Under the pieces are notes generated by a model, which was not told where the DNA came from, did no database searches, and saw only the letters and a program-made list of their open reading frames with translations. Below are positions 1 through 6,706 of a stretch of 9,300 bases of DNA, piece by piece. Every line of letters starts with the position of its first letter. The first letter of the stretch is position 1. Origin of the DNA: Sedimentisphaerales bacterium. Its GTDB lineage: Bacteria > Planctomycetota > Phycisphaerae > Sedimentisphaerales > Anaerobacaceae. Location of the stretch: positions 1 to 9,300 of the forward strand of contig JAFGTU010000299.1 of NCBI GenBank assembly GCA_016933985.1, given 5' to 3'. The translations under genes were made by a program, and so were the position numbers.

Positions 1-722
1 CCGATTGCCATGACGTGTGCGGCGCCGGCCCGAAGCGCGACCTGCGGGTAGCAGGAGCGTATGGGAAACTTGATTTTGCCCTTTTCATGCCATTTGCCCG
101 CGGCGTCACGGTATGAGACATATTGCTCACCGGTGACGGCGTGAATATTGAGCAGGAGCAATTCTCCGGCGGCACCGTCGGCTGCGAAGCCACGGTACGA
201 ATGGTCGGTGAAATGCGCGCCATCCGCCCAGGCCGGTCCGGCTGCGGGGGATTCCTTTGGCGGCTTTGCAGGGTCAGCCGCATCGAACTCAAGCACAACG
301 GGCCGGCAACGCCCGTACCTGGTTCCGGGCGGCTCGGTCGAAGGATTTGCAGATAGAAAGACCGGTCCGCCTTCAAAGACCGCAAGCGGGCAGGGCTCTC
401 GCTGCCTGAATTCCTTTTCGCTCTGCTCGAGCCGCCATTTATCCGCAGACCGGCGCCAGAGTTGCCATCTCGTATTGCACAGCAGCGGAACGTCTTTTCC
501 TGTTTCTATGGTCGAGACGTACACATCCTGCCCCCGCCTGGCAATCACCGTCGAGCCGTAGCACCATAAAGGCCCGGCCCCGTTGTTGGCGGGGGCATAG
601 CTCGTAACAACCTCCTCAGCCTCCACAATGCACTCGGCCCCGGCCAACGGCGCCGCTGTCAGAAGAAGAAAGAAGCTGACCGCACACCGCCACAATCCGC
701 CGTTCCTTCGCCAACCACCCAT
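1..722 (-). CDS. Secreted protein of unknown function, N-terminal part (runs off left edge)
   Basis: An open frame begins with ATG at 722 and stays open to base 1, giving about 240 residues of an incomplete protein. The N terminus has a classic Sec signal peptide: a basic start (GGWRRNGGLWR), a hydrophobic core (about residues 13-24, AVSFFLLLTAA) and a likely signal peptidase I cut after A29 (LAGA|E). The mature part is rich in Trp, Tyr and Cys, with stretches such as PANNGAGPLWCYGS, CNTRWQLWRR and NPSTEPPGTRYG. These look like blades of a sialidase/BNR-type beta-propeller, an impression I cannot confirm by alignment. Two start-proximal purine tracts could serve as ribosome sites: GGAGGG at 738-733 and AAGGA at 731-727. 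The gene lies 67 bases downstream of the PilZ gene in the same direction and could be co-transcribed. Seen: frame and signal peptide. Inferred: export and possible propeller fold. The catalytic role is unknown. Confidence 0.8.
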   Translation of the reverse strand, partial: MGGWRRNGGLWRCAVSFFLLLTAAPLAGAECIVEAEEVVTSYAPANNGAGPLWCYGSTVIARRGQDVYVSTIETGKDVPLLCNTRWQLWRRSADKWRLEQSEKEFRQREPCPLAVFEGGPVFLSANPSTEPPGTRYGRCRPVVLEFDAADPAKPPKESPAAGPAWADGAHFTDHSYRGFAADGAAGELLLLNIHAVTGEQYVSYRDAAGKWHEKGKIKFPIRSCYPQVALRAGAAHVMAI

Positions 723-758
723 AGTATCCTTTCCCTCCAAGGCCGCGCTTGCCCATCA

Positions 759-776
759 GGCCGCTACTTCGCGGCC
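759..776 (-). other. Small inverted repeat between PilZ gene and secreted-protein gene
   Basis: Perfect 6-base arms GGCCGC (759-764) and GCGGCC (771-776) enclose a 6-base loop. The hairpin lies in the 67-base gap between the two genes, after the PilZ stop codon. No run of T follows it on the minus strand, so it is not a standard intrinsic terminator. It could be a processing site, an mRNA-stabilising hairpin or chance. Confidence 0.3.
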
Positions 777-789
777 AAACCCAGCAGCC

Positions 790-2553
790 TTAGAAAACCT
801 TATTCCTGTCGGCGACAAATTCGTTCACCTTTTTTATCACGCCTTTCTTGCCGCTTCGTTTGTTTTTGGCTTTGGCCTCAGCGTTAGACTGGGCCTCTTT
901 TTCCGCGGCGGCTTCGAGTTTCATCCTTTTGCTCTCTTCGCAAGCCAGCTTTTTCTCGGCCTTGGCCAGCAGCTTTTCCAGCTTTGCAGCCTTCGTCTCC
1001 GCCTTGTTGCGCTTTTCGGACTCGACTTTCGCCTTTTCTTCAGCCCTGATCCTTATTTTGATCTCGGCCCGCAGCTCCTCTTCGGCGCGATCCCGCGCCT
1101 CGATGCAGGGTCGAACCTTCTCCTCAATCTCATTCAGGCGTTCAGCCGAGACCAGCGCGGCCTCTTCGGCCTCAAGCCTCACGGCCTTCTCCGAATCGCG
1201 CATCTGCTCGGCCCTGATTAGCGCCAGAGCCGCCGCATCGGCTCTCTTCTCGGCCCTGGTTATTGTATCCCTGTAGAACTTCGCCTCTTCATCGAATTTG
1301 GAGCGCATCTCCTGCTCAACATCGGCCGTTGCTTCGATCTGCGCATCGAGTTGCTCCTCAACCTCGCATCTCGCCTTAATTTCGGCTTCGAGCCTGGCCT
1401 GCAAAGCCGTCATTTGCGAATCTTTGAGCCTGGCCTGCTCATTCAGCTCAGCTATTTTTTCAAGGTACTGCTTCTTCTCAAGCTTCAGCCTCAACTTCGC
1501 CTCGGCCTTTGCTATCCGCTCTGTTCTGTCGCCGGCCTGCGATTTTAGTTTCTCTTCGGCGTGCGCCCTGGCCTCGGCCTCGCTCTGAGCCTTCGCCCGG
1601 GCCTTCGCAAGCTCGTCTGCATCGCGCTGCGCCTGTTCTTCGGCCATGCTCACCGCTTCTTTGTAGAATTCGATCTGATCGGCAAGCTCGCTCCTTATTC
1701 GTTCCTCAGCCTTTAGGCCGGCTGACTTCTCTGCCTCGCGCCTTTCTTCCAACTCGACTCTCGCGGCGGTTTCATCCTGGGCCCTGGCCTCGGCGGCGGC
1801 TCGTTTCTCGGCCTCGAGACGCACCTGCTGCTCGGCTGCGCTGACGGCCTGCTCAAGCGACCTGATCTTCCGCTCTGCCTCAGCCCTGATCGCTTCTTCG
1901 GCCCTGGTGACGGTTTCTGTGCGAGCGCCTGCCGCGGTCTCGGCTTGACTCCTTGCCTCGATCTCGGCCAGCAGCCTCTTCTCAGCCTCCGCACCGGCCT
2001 CTACGAGCGACTTGATCCGCTCTTGCGCTTCAGCAAGGGCCTCGCTATATCGTTGCGCCGTCATCTCGGCCTCAAGGCGGGTCTTCCTCTCGGCCTGGGC
2101 CTGTCCTTCAGCGTCCCGTCTGGCCCTGGCCTCAGCTTCAATCTTTTCCCGCGACTCGACTATCGACCTGGCTTTGGCGTCGAGCCGCCTGGCTGCATCC
2201 GATTCGCCGATATCCTGCTCGCCGGGCCTGAAGAACAGAGGCTCGGCAAACTGAACCGCAAGAAACCGAATCGATCTATCGACGTCCGCCACCCGGCAGA
2301 CCGTCCCCATCCGGTTGAACAGTACGGTATCGAACGATTCGGACGAATCAAAGTGCGGAACGCCGAAACTCGTATATATCGGCTGGCCCAACTGCGGACA
2401 ATTCTCGCCGGCCCGGCAGAGCAGGCCCATGCCTCCGCTGGCAAGATCGACTATCTGGCCTGGCGAAGGCTCTGCGTGTGCCTCACAGGCAAGCCGAACC
2501 GGCCAGCGATAACGCAAACGCTGCTCGGTCCTGTGCTCTCCGGTCTTTTCCAT
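790..2553 (-). CDS. PilZ-domain protein with a ~450-residue coiled coil
   Basis: 587 residues. Residues about 8-110 resemble a PilZ domain, the c-di-GMP-binding beta-barrel. The RxxxR motif is R12-x-x-x-R16 in RLRYR, and the second motif is D36-L-A-S-G-G41, with Ala at the place of the usual Ser of DxSxxG. From about residue 118 to 560 the protein is an unbroken, highly charged Ala/Glu/Arg/Lys helix that should form a long coiled coil without Pro breaks, apart from P482. Within it a 15-20-residue segment recurs diverged: near 180 (IKSLVEAGAEAEKR), 230 (IRSLEQAVSAAEQQ), 294 (IEFYKEAVSMAEEQ) and 424 (AKFYRDTITRAEKR). The tail (562-587) is basic (KNKRSGKKG). There is no signal peptide or membrane helix, so it is probably cytoplasmic. 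The start is fixed by an in-frame TGA two codons upstream of ATG 2553; the ribosome site is weak (AAGGA, 16 bases away). Likely role (inferred): a c-di-GMP-responsive scaffold or cytoskeletal element. Whether c-di-GMP binds is untested. Confidence 0.88.
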   Translation of the reverse strand: MEKTGEHRTEQRLRYRWPVRLACEAHAEPSPGQIVDLASGGMGLLCRAGENCPQLGQPIYTSFGVPHFDSSESFDTVLFNRMGTVCRVADVDRSIRFLAVQFAEPLFFRPGEQDIGESDAARRLDAKARSIVESREKIEAEARARRDAEGQAQAERKTRLEAEMTAQRYSEALAEAQERIKSLVEAGAEAEKRLLAEIEARSQAETAAGARTETVTRAEEAIRAEAERKIRSLEQAVSAAEQQVRLEAEKRAAAEARAQDETAARVELEERREAEKSAGLKAEERIRSELADQIEFYKEAVSMAEEQAQRDADELAKARAKAQSEAEARAHAEEKLKSQAGDRTERIAKAEAKLRLKLEKKQYLEKIAELNEQARLKDSQMTALQARLEAEIKARCEVEEQLDAQIEATADVEQEMRSKFDEEAKFYRDTITRAEKRADAAALALIRAEQMRDSEKAVRLEAEEAALVSAERLNEIEEKVRPCIEARDRAEEELRAEIKIRIRAEEKAKVESEKRNKAETKAAKLEKLLAKAEKKLACEESKRMKLEAAAEKEAQSNAEAKAKNKRSGKKGVIKKVNEFVADRNKVF

Positions 2554-2604
2554 TGCTCATACCACAAAATCCTTTTTGTTTGTATTACGCGCCTATCAGC
2601 CCTA

Positions 2605-2633
2605 CAAATACTGTCACAGTTCGCCTCGGTCAA
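2605..2633 (-). promoter_or_regulatory. Weak candidate promoter for the PilZ gene
   Basis: In the 113-base gap between sulfatase and PilZ genes, the minus strand shows TTGACC (2633-2628, five of six consensus -35 bases), a 17-base spacer and TATTTG (2610-2605, a poor -10). An 11-base palindrome, ACTGTCACAGT (2610-2620), fills part of the spacer and could be an operator half, or chance. The start codon lies about 52 bases downstream. Only the -35 is good, so the call is tentative. Confidence 0.25.
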
Positions 2634-2666
2634 GAAGTTTATTCCCGGCCAAGGCCATCAAACGGC

Positions 2667-4181
2667 TTACCTGATCTTTTCCTCCGGCAGCTCGCTCTTT
2701 ATCCCCTTGTACAGGGGCATTTTGTCGGGCAGGGCGCCTGTCTCTTGCATCAGCCGGCGAAGCTCGGCTTTTAGCTCCCTGACTTTGTCTGTATAACGCT
2801 CATCGTCAATCAGATTCTTCGTCTCGCCGGGGTCGTCTTTGAGGTTGTAAAGCTCGGCGTTGTAAATATCGCCCTCGTCGTCGCCGTTGGGGTAATGGAC
2901 GTATTTCCACTCGTCGGTGCGCACGCCACGCACGTTCGGCGTATAGGGAAATTGCTTTTCATAGTCGTAAGAATAATACCACGATTTGCGCCAGCCCTTC
3001 GTTCGGCCCCCAAGCAGCCCCCTCCACGACTTGCCGTGGATATTCTTCAAAGGCTCAGCCCCGCAAATATCAAGAATGCTCGGGGCCATATCGACGTTGA
3101 GCACCTGCTGCTCGATGACCGTGCCGGGCCTGGCCAGCTTGGGATATCGCAGCAGCAGCGGCACGCGGATGCTCGGCTCGTGCATCGTCCGCTTGTCCGT
3201 CATGCCGTGCTCGCCTAAGAAGAAACCGTTATCGCTCGTGAATATCAGGATGGTATCATCCAGCAGGCCCCTTTCTTTGAGCGCCTCATAGACCCGGCCT
3301 ACGCTGTCATCCACCGACTTGATAGTGGCGGTATATGCCCGAACGAACTCGGCAAACCTCGCCGCACCCTCGGCGCTGCGGTCCGGGAACGCCTTGCGAA
3401 ATCCGAATATCGGCCCGTATATTCCGTGCCACGTATCAAGCCGTTCCTTCACCCACTTCGGCTTGCCCTCCAGATGGAACGCAGTTTCGGGATAGCGAAT
3501 CTCGACGTTGTCGTAGATATGCTCGTATTTCTTCTCCGGCGTGAACGGCGTGTGCGGGGCCTTGTGGCCCATTATCAGCAGGAAGGGCTTATCGTGCTCG
3601 CCCTTGAGCCAGTCAACGGTCATGTCCGTCACGCGATGAGTGTAATATCCTTTTTTGACTTCGCGTTTGCCATTCACGTTGAACGTCGTATCGTAATACT
3701 GGCCCTGGCCCTTGTGCGTAATCCAGTAATCGAAGCCGGGGCGCTTCTCGTCGCTGTCCTCGCCCATGTGCCACTTGCCTATATAAGCCGTCTCATAACC
3801 GCACTTCTGCAACTGCAAGGGATAGCTGCCTAAATTCGCAGGGTAATCGGTGAAATTGTTCGTCACCTTATGCGCATGGGCGTAGAGCCCGGAAAGAAAC
3901 GACGCCCGGCTCGGCGAGCATAGTGACGTCGTCACGAACATATTCGCAAACCGCGCCCCCTCAGCCGCGATTCGGTCCATATTGGGCGTTTTAAGGAACG
4001 GATGCCCCTCGCAGCTCATACAATCCCACCGCTGATCGTCCGTCATAATAACAACAACATTAGGCCGCCGCGTCATAGCCGCCCGACGAGATTTGCGCAA
4101 CGCGCCGCACCCCTGTAAAAACCCCAGAGACCCCGCGGCAACGCCAGCCTTCAAAAAATCACGCCGATCAAGACTATTCAT
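2667..4181 (-). CDS. Tat-exported S1-family sulfatase, probable lipoprotein
   Basis: 504 residues from ATG 4181. Type I sulfatases hydrolyse sulfate esters using a formylglycine made from a Cys in CxPSR; here that is C88 of CSPSR (88-92). Other expected active-site residues are D48-D49 (TDDQ), K136 (GKWH), H206 (GHKAPH), D317-N318 (TSDNG) and K330, so the catalytic set looks complete. The N terminus has a twin-arginine motif, R6-R7 in SLDRRDFLK, a hydrophobic stretch, and a lipobox-like L22-Q-G-C25, suggesting Tat export and possible lipid anchoring. The start at 4181 is chosen over the longer frame reaching 4322 because it has GGAGG seven bases upstream, begins exactly at the signal peptide, and follows a good promoter; the longer frame would overlap the preceding gene. 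Substrate is probably a sulfated polysaccharide; subfamily cannot be set by eye, although the pattern recalls GlcNAc-6-sulfatase relatives. Maturation needs a formylglycine-generating enzyme encoded elsewhere. Confidence 0.93.
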   Translation of the reverse strand: MNSLDRRDFLKAGVAAGSLGFLQGCGALRKSRRAAMTRRPNVVVIMTDDQRWDCMSCEGHPFLKTPNMDRIAAEGARFANMFVTTSLCSPSRASFLSGLYAHAHKVTNNFTDYPANLGSYPLQLQKCGYETAYIGKWHMGEDSDEKRPGFDYWITHKGQGQYYDTTFNVNGKREVKKGYYTHRVTDMTVDWLKGEHDKPFLLIMGHKAPHTPFTPEKKYEHIYDNVEIRYPETAFHLEGKPKWVKERLDTWHGIYGPIFGFRKAFPDRSAEGAARFAEFVRAYTATIKSVDDSVGRVYEALKERGLLDDTILIFTSDNGFFLGEHGMTDKRTMHEPSIRVPLLLRYPKLARPGTVIEQQVLNVDMAPSILDICGAEPLKNIHGKSWRGLLGGRTKGWRKSWYYSYDYEKQFPYTPNVRGVRTDEWKYVHYPNGDDEGDIYNAELYNLKDDPGETKNLIDDERYTDKVRELKAELRRLMQETGALPDKMPLYKGIKSELPEEKIR

Positions 4182-4188
4182 AATCGTT

Positions 4189-4193
4189 CCTCC
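4189..4193 (-). promoter_or_regulatory. Ribosome binding site that sets the sulfatase start
   Basis: GGAGG on the minus strand, seven bases before ATG 4181. It supports the shorter sulfatase with the Tat signal at its very N terminus. Confidence 0.8.
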
Positions 4194-4228
4194 AGTGAAC
4201 AGACCGTGGACAAAGATTTTCTCCGCAC

Positions 4229-4258
4229 ATAATACCCCGCCCGCGCCGGCATTTCCAA
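4229..4258 (-). promoter_or_regulatory. Candidate sigma70-like promoter of the sulfatase gene
   Basis: On the minus strand TTGGAA (4258-4253, four of six -35 bases), an 18-base very GC-rich spacer and TATTAT (4234-4229, five of six -10 bases) lie in the 106-base gap upstream of the sulfatase. Transcription would begin near 4222, giving a leader of about 40 bases. This would give the sulfatase, and perhaps the PilZ gene, expression independent of the upstream protease gene. Base match only; no experimental support. Confidence 0.45.
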
Positions 4259-4287
4259 CCGATTTTCTGCATTCCCCTTTTGGCGTT

Positions 4288-5304
4288 TCACGCCGGGTTC
4301 TGTTCCCCCTCGCACGCATCACTCTTGGTCATGCCACTAATCCGCCATCCGACCAGGCCGAACATGACCAGACTGACAAACAACGGGAGCAGCTCGAATA
4401 ATACCCGCACGACGCCCCGCAGCCCCAGGTGCGACGACAAGCGGTTCATGTGCGCCCCGCTGTCGAACAACTCGAATACACAGCCAACATTGGAGAACAG
4501 GAACACGACGGCCGGCACCACCAGGCACACGCCGAGATACCACGGAATCCGCTTGGAGAACATCAGCCATATCGCTATCAGCACTACAGCAACCAATGTC
4601 GGCAGAATCGGCCCGGCCGCACTCATCCACGGCCCGGCCCACTCGGGCATACTGCTGAACGAAACATGCGGCTCCCCCCCGGAAAAAACCGTCCAGACGA
4701 CCTCGCTGGCTTCTCCGCCCAACATAATGCCCACAATATAATGACCGAACTCGTGCACAATCGGGTACAGGACCAACCCCGAAACTACAGCAACTGCCCC
4801 GCCAAAACATATCCTCTGAACGCCAATTCGCCGCGCAATATTTGCCACCTTCCTGCTCCGCATGGCCCCCAGCCCCGCCAATCCGCCCAGGCACGATGCG
4901 ACAATGACCAATCTCATGCTCGACCCGAAAAGTCCCCACTGCGAACCTACTGTAACTCGGTAATTGCCGTCAGCCCCGCGCGACTCGACAACTAGCGTAT
5001 GTCCGCCCGGCAGACTGTTTGTCAGCGTACCGGCTCTCATCGAATAAACCCACAAGATATCTCCCTGTGCATTCTCGTGACTGACTATGCACGTGCCCGC
5101 GATGCCGCTTATCCTCAGGGATACCCGCACCGAGTCCGCCTTCGAGCCGGGAATCGCTATCTTCACCCGCTCGCCAGAGAAGTCGCCCTCTATGATAGCC
5201 TGCGACATCAGACGCTCAGGCAGATACCTCTGCGGAAACGAAAAGACCACAATCCCCCCGACAAATACGCACACAAGGACAGCTAAGACGATCTTTCTCG
5301 CCAC
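4288..5304 (-). CDS. M50-like (site-2-protease-type) membrane metallopeptidase
   Basis: 338 residues, starting with GTG at 5304 and preceded by GGAAAGG seven bases away. A membrane helix at about 4-23 is followed by a ~105-residue, beta-rich, probably extracytoplasmic region (24-128). Further hydrophobic segments lie at about 130-147, 165-183, 230-249, 257-275 and 301-320. The zinc motif HEFGH (184-188) sits at the end of a membrane segment, as in M50 intramembrane proteases. A second M50-style motif, SAAGP (228-232), follows, and D281 in LFDSG could be the third zinc ligand in place of the usual LDG. Known for the family: cleavage of membrane proteins, often anti-sigma factors or signal remnants. 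The substrate here is unknown. It lies 41 bases downstream of the rdgB-like gene and 106 bases upstream of the sulfatase. It could also be an inactive or non-canonical relative; the fold call rests on motifs and topology only. Confidence 0.8.
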   Translation of the reverse strand: MARKIVLAVLVCVFVGGIVVFSFPQRYLPERLMSQAIIEGDFSGERVKIAIPGSKADSVRVSLRISGIAGTCIVSHENAQGDILWVYSMRAGTLTNSLPGGHTLVVESRGADGNYRVTVGSQWGLFGSSMRLVIVASCLGGLAGLGAMRSRKVANIARRIGVQRICFGGAVAVVSGLVLYPIVHEFGHYIVGIMLGGEASEVVWTVFSGGEPHVSFSSMPEWAGPWMSAAGPILPTLVAVVLIAIWLMFSKRIPWYLGVCLVVPAVVFLFSNVGCVFELFDSGAHMNRLSSHLGLRGVVRVLFELLPLFVSLVMFGLVGWRISGMTKSDACEGEQNPA

Positions 5305-5345
5305 TCAAATACCTTTCCGAACAGATATTGCCGGTTCCGTCTTCT

Positions 5346-5969
5346 TCACTCCCAGCTCAGAAGCTCATCAAGCAGGGGCTTGAGTTTCCTAATTGCGTTG
5401 CCGCGATGCGAGATTGAATTTTTCTCCTCCGCCGTCATCTGGGCGACGGTCTTGCCCATGTCCGGGACGAATACAATCGGGTCGTAGCCGAATCCGTTGC
5501 TTCCGATTTCTCTATCGGTTATGACGCCCTCGACTTTTCCCGTGGACTCGAGCAGGACTTCTTTCGGCGACGCTAAGCACAGGCAGCATACGAATCTCGC
5601 AGTCCTCTTTCCCGCAGGCACGCCTTCGAGCAATTCCAGGACCTTCCTCATATTACGATAGTCGAGCAGTGTCCGCTCCTCGCCCGGCAGCTTATCTCCC
5701 GAATACCGCGCCGACTTAACACCCGGCTCGCCCCCCAGCGCATCTACTACAAGCCCCGAATCGTCCGCAATCGTCCAAAGCCCCGTCGCCCTGGCATACC
5801 CTATAGCCTTCTTGCGGGCATTCTCCGCAAACGTAGCCCCATCCTCTTCGACTTCCGGCAGACCGGGAAAATCCGAAAGCCCCACCCACTCAACATCCGC
5901 ATCCAGCATGGCCCGCAACTCAGCCACCTTCCCCGGATTAGTGCTCGCAACCAGTATGTTCCGCCTCAC
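5346..5969 (-). CDS. rdgB: RdgB/HAM1-family XTP/dITP diphosphatase
   Basis: 207 residues, close to the usual ~200. The family hydrolyses dITP, ITP and XTP to monophosphate and pyrophosphate, keeping deaminated purines out of DNA and RNA; it acts in the cytoplasm as a homodimer with Mg2+. Diagnostic motifs are all present: S9-T-N-P-G-K14 near the N terminus, A68-D-D-S-G72 with the catalytic Asp pair, F160-G-Y-D-P164 and S187-H-R-G190. The start is GTG 5969, backed by a strong GGGAGGG nine bases upstream; no ATG fits. The gene follows the restriction endonuclease gene after 35 bases in the same direction, and its strong own ribosome site would allow translation independent of that cassette. GC is high again (about 63% in a sampled stretch), matching argF and unlike the R-M genes between them. 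Confidence 0.95.
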   Translation of the reverse strand: MRRNILVASTNPGKVAELRAMLDADVEWVGLSDFPGLPEVEEDGATFAENARKKAIGYARATGLWTIADDSGLVVDALGGEPGVKSARYSGDKLPGEERTLLDYRNMRKVLELLEGVPAGKRTARFVCCLCLASPKEVLLESTGKVEGVITDREIGSNGFGYDPIVFVPDMGKTVAQMTAEEKNSISHRGNAIRKLKPLLDELLSWE

Positions 5970-5978
5970 GTTATGAAT

Positions 5979-5985
5979 CCCTCCC
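5979..5985 (-). promoter_or_regulatory. Strong ribosome binding site of rdgB
   Basis: GGGAGGG on the minus strand, nine bases before the GTG start at 5969; it decides the non-ATG start. Confidence 0.75.
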
Positions 5986-6004
5986 GTTCTTCAGTGATGA
6001 TGGA

Positions 6005-6706
6005 TCAGCGCTGCAAGTCAGCAATTTCGCCCTTGATCGCAGAAATAATGTCAGGGTTGTCAATTCTCGCCTTCTTATCTTTTTTTCGAGAATATACAAA
6101 GAACACTTTCCCTCCATATTTCTCCTTGAACTTGTCATGATTGACTATATGCATCTGTTCCCACTGGTAATGATCCAAGGCCCACCCACTAACAGACTTG
6201 ATCTGTAATCCTATGTACTTATCCTCCACTTGAATGAAGAAATCAACATTATAGGCTCTATCCCAATCGTCGGGAGCGGGTTGAATTTCCACACCGAGCG
6301 CGGACTCTAATTGACCATATACTGTGGTAATCTCTGTCTTGTAGCCTTCGTATGTCCTGTTCAGGACCAGATTATATGCGTAATCAATGCACTCCTCTTC
6401 TTCTATGGACTCCAATTCGTTGTGGACCACTTCCGACACTTTGATGTAGAGTTTGCGCCCTAAGTCTGTGATGAATTCCCTTGTAATTCTAATGCCGTCC
6501 TTCTTCTTCTGAGCCGCATTTTCAAAGTAGTAGGTCTCCCATTCTTCAAATGATTTCGGAGAACACGCCCTGACCAGTTCAGATGTGGGTCCCACGCTGT
6601 GCGCCTTGTTCAATCCCCAACGATTCATGCCATAATTGAGAAGGGTCTCTCTTTTGAATTTGAGGTTTCTCCCATCTGTTCCGGATATCCATTCTTTCGC
6701 CATCAT
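6005..6706 (-). CDS. MjaI-family type II restriction endonuclease
   Basis: 233 residues. The N-terminal pattern (KEWISGTDGRNL, then RETLLNYGMNRWGLNKAHSVG) and the middle block (ITREFITDLGRKLYIK) are ones I recognise from the MjaI restriction endonuclease family, whose founder from Methanocaldococcus jannaschii cuts CTAG. The probable PD-(D/E)xK-type catalytic core is D155 (NVDFF) and Q168-I-K170 (GLQIK) on paired strands, with Gln in place of the usual Glu/Asp. The start codon is doubled (ATGATG, 6706-6701): the methyltransferase stop TGA (6705-6703) overlaps it. The AAGGG tract (6714-6710) is better placed for the second ATG, which matches the family start MAKEW and would give 232 residues. 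It sits directly downstream of its cognate-type methyltransferase with probable translational coupling. Sampled stretches have 33-50% GC, far below the flanking genes, so recent transfer is likely. Specificity for CTAG is inferred from the family only. Confidence 0.82.
   Translation of the reverse strand: MMAKEWISGTDGRNLKFKRETLLNYGMNRWGLNKAHSVGPTSELVRACSPKSFEEWETYYFENAAQKKKDGIRITREFITDLGRKLYIKVSEVVHNELESIEEEECIDYAYNLVLNRTYEGYKTEITTVYGQLESALGVEIQPAPDDWDRAYNVDFFIQVEDKYIGLQIKSVSGWALDHYQWEQMHIVNHDKFKEKYGGKVFFVYSRKKDKKARIDNPDIISAIKGEIADLQR

Noticed and set aside
759..776. Hairpin considered as an intrinsic terminator after the PilZ gene
   Set aside because: No T-run follows on the minus strand and the stem is only six pairs; kept only as a low-confidence inverted repeat.
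800..2200. Recurring plus-strand motif such as cctcggcctc, considered as a DNA repeat or CRISPR-like array
   Set aside because: Spacing is irregular and the copies encode repeated Glu-Ala-Glu type residues of the coiled coil; there are no constant repeats and unique spacers.
2647..2656. GGCCAAGGCC inverted repeat downstream of the sulfatase as a terminator
   Set aside because: The loop would be two bases and no T-run follows.
1945..2796. Long plus-strand open frame (283 codons) opposite the PilZ/coiled-coil gene, and several similar ones at 628-1588
   Set aside because: Skewed Ala/Glu/Arg codon use of the coiled coil removes stops on the other strand. The predicted proteins are Leu/Ser/Arg-rich, lack recognisable motifs and overlap a gene with clear domains.
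4182..4322. N-terminal extension of the sulfatase to an ATG at 4322
   Set aside because: It would overlap the M50-like gene, lie upstream of the candidate promoter, and bury the Tat signal 47 residues inside the protein. The ATG at 4181 has a proper ribosome site.
4337..4939. Minus-strand 200-codon frame inside the M50-like gene
   Set aside because: It is an out-of-frame shadow of the gene carrying HEFGH; no motifs or membrane pattern fit.
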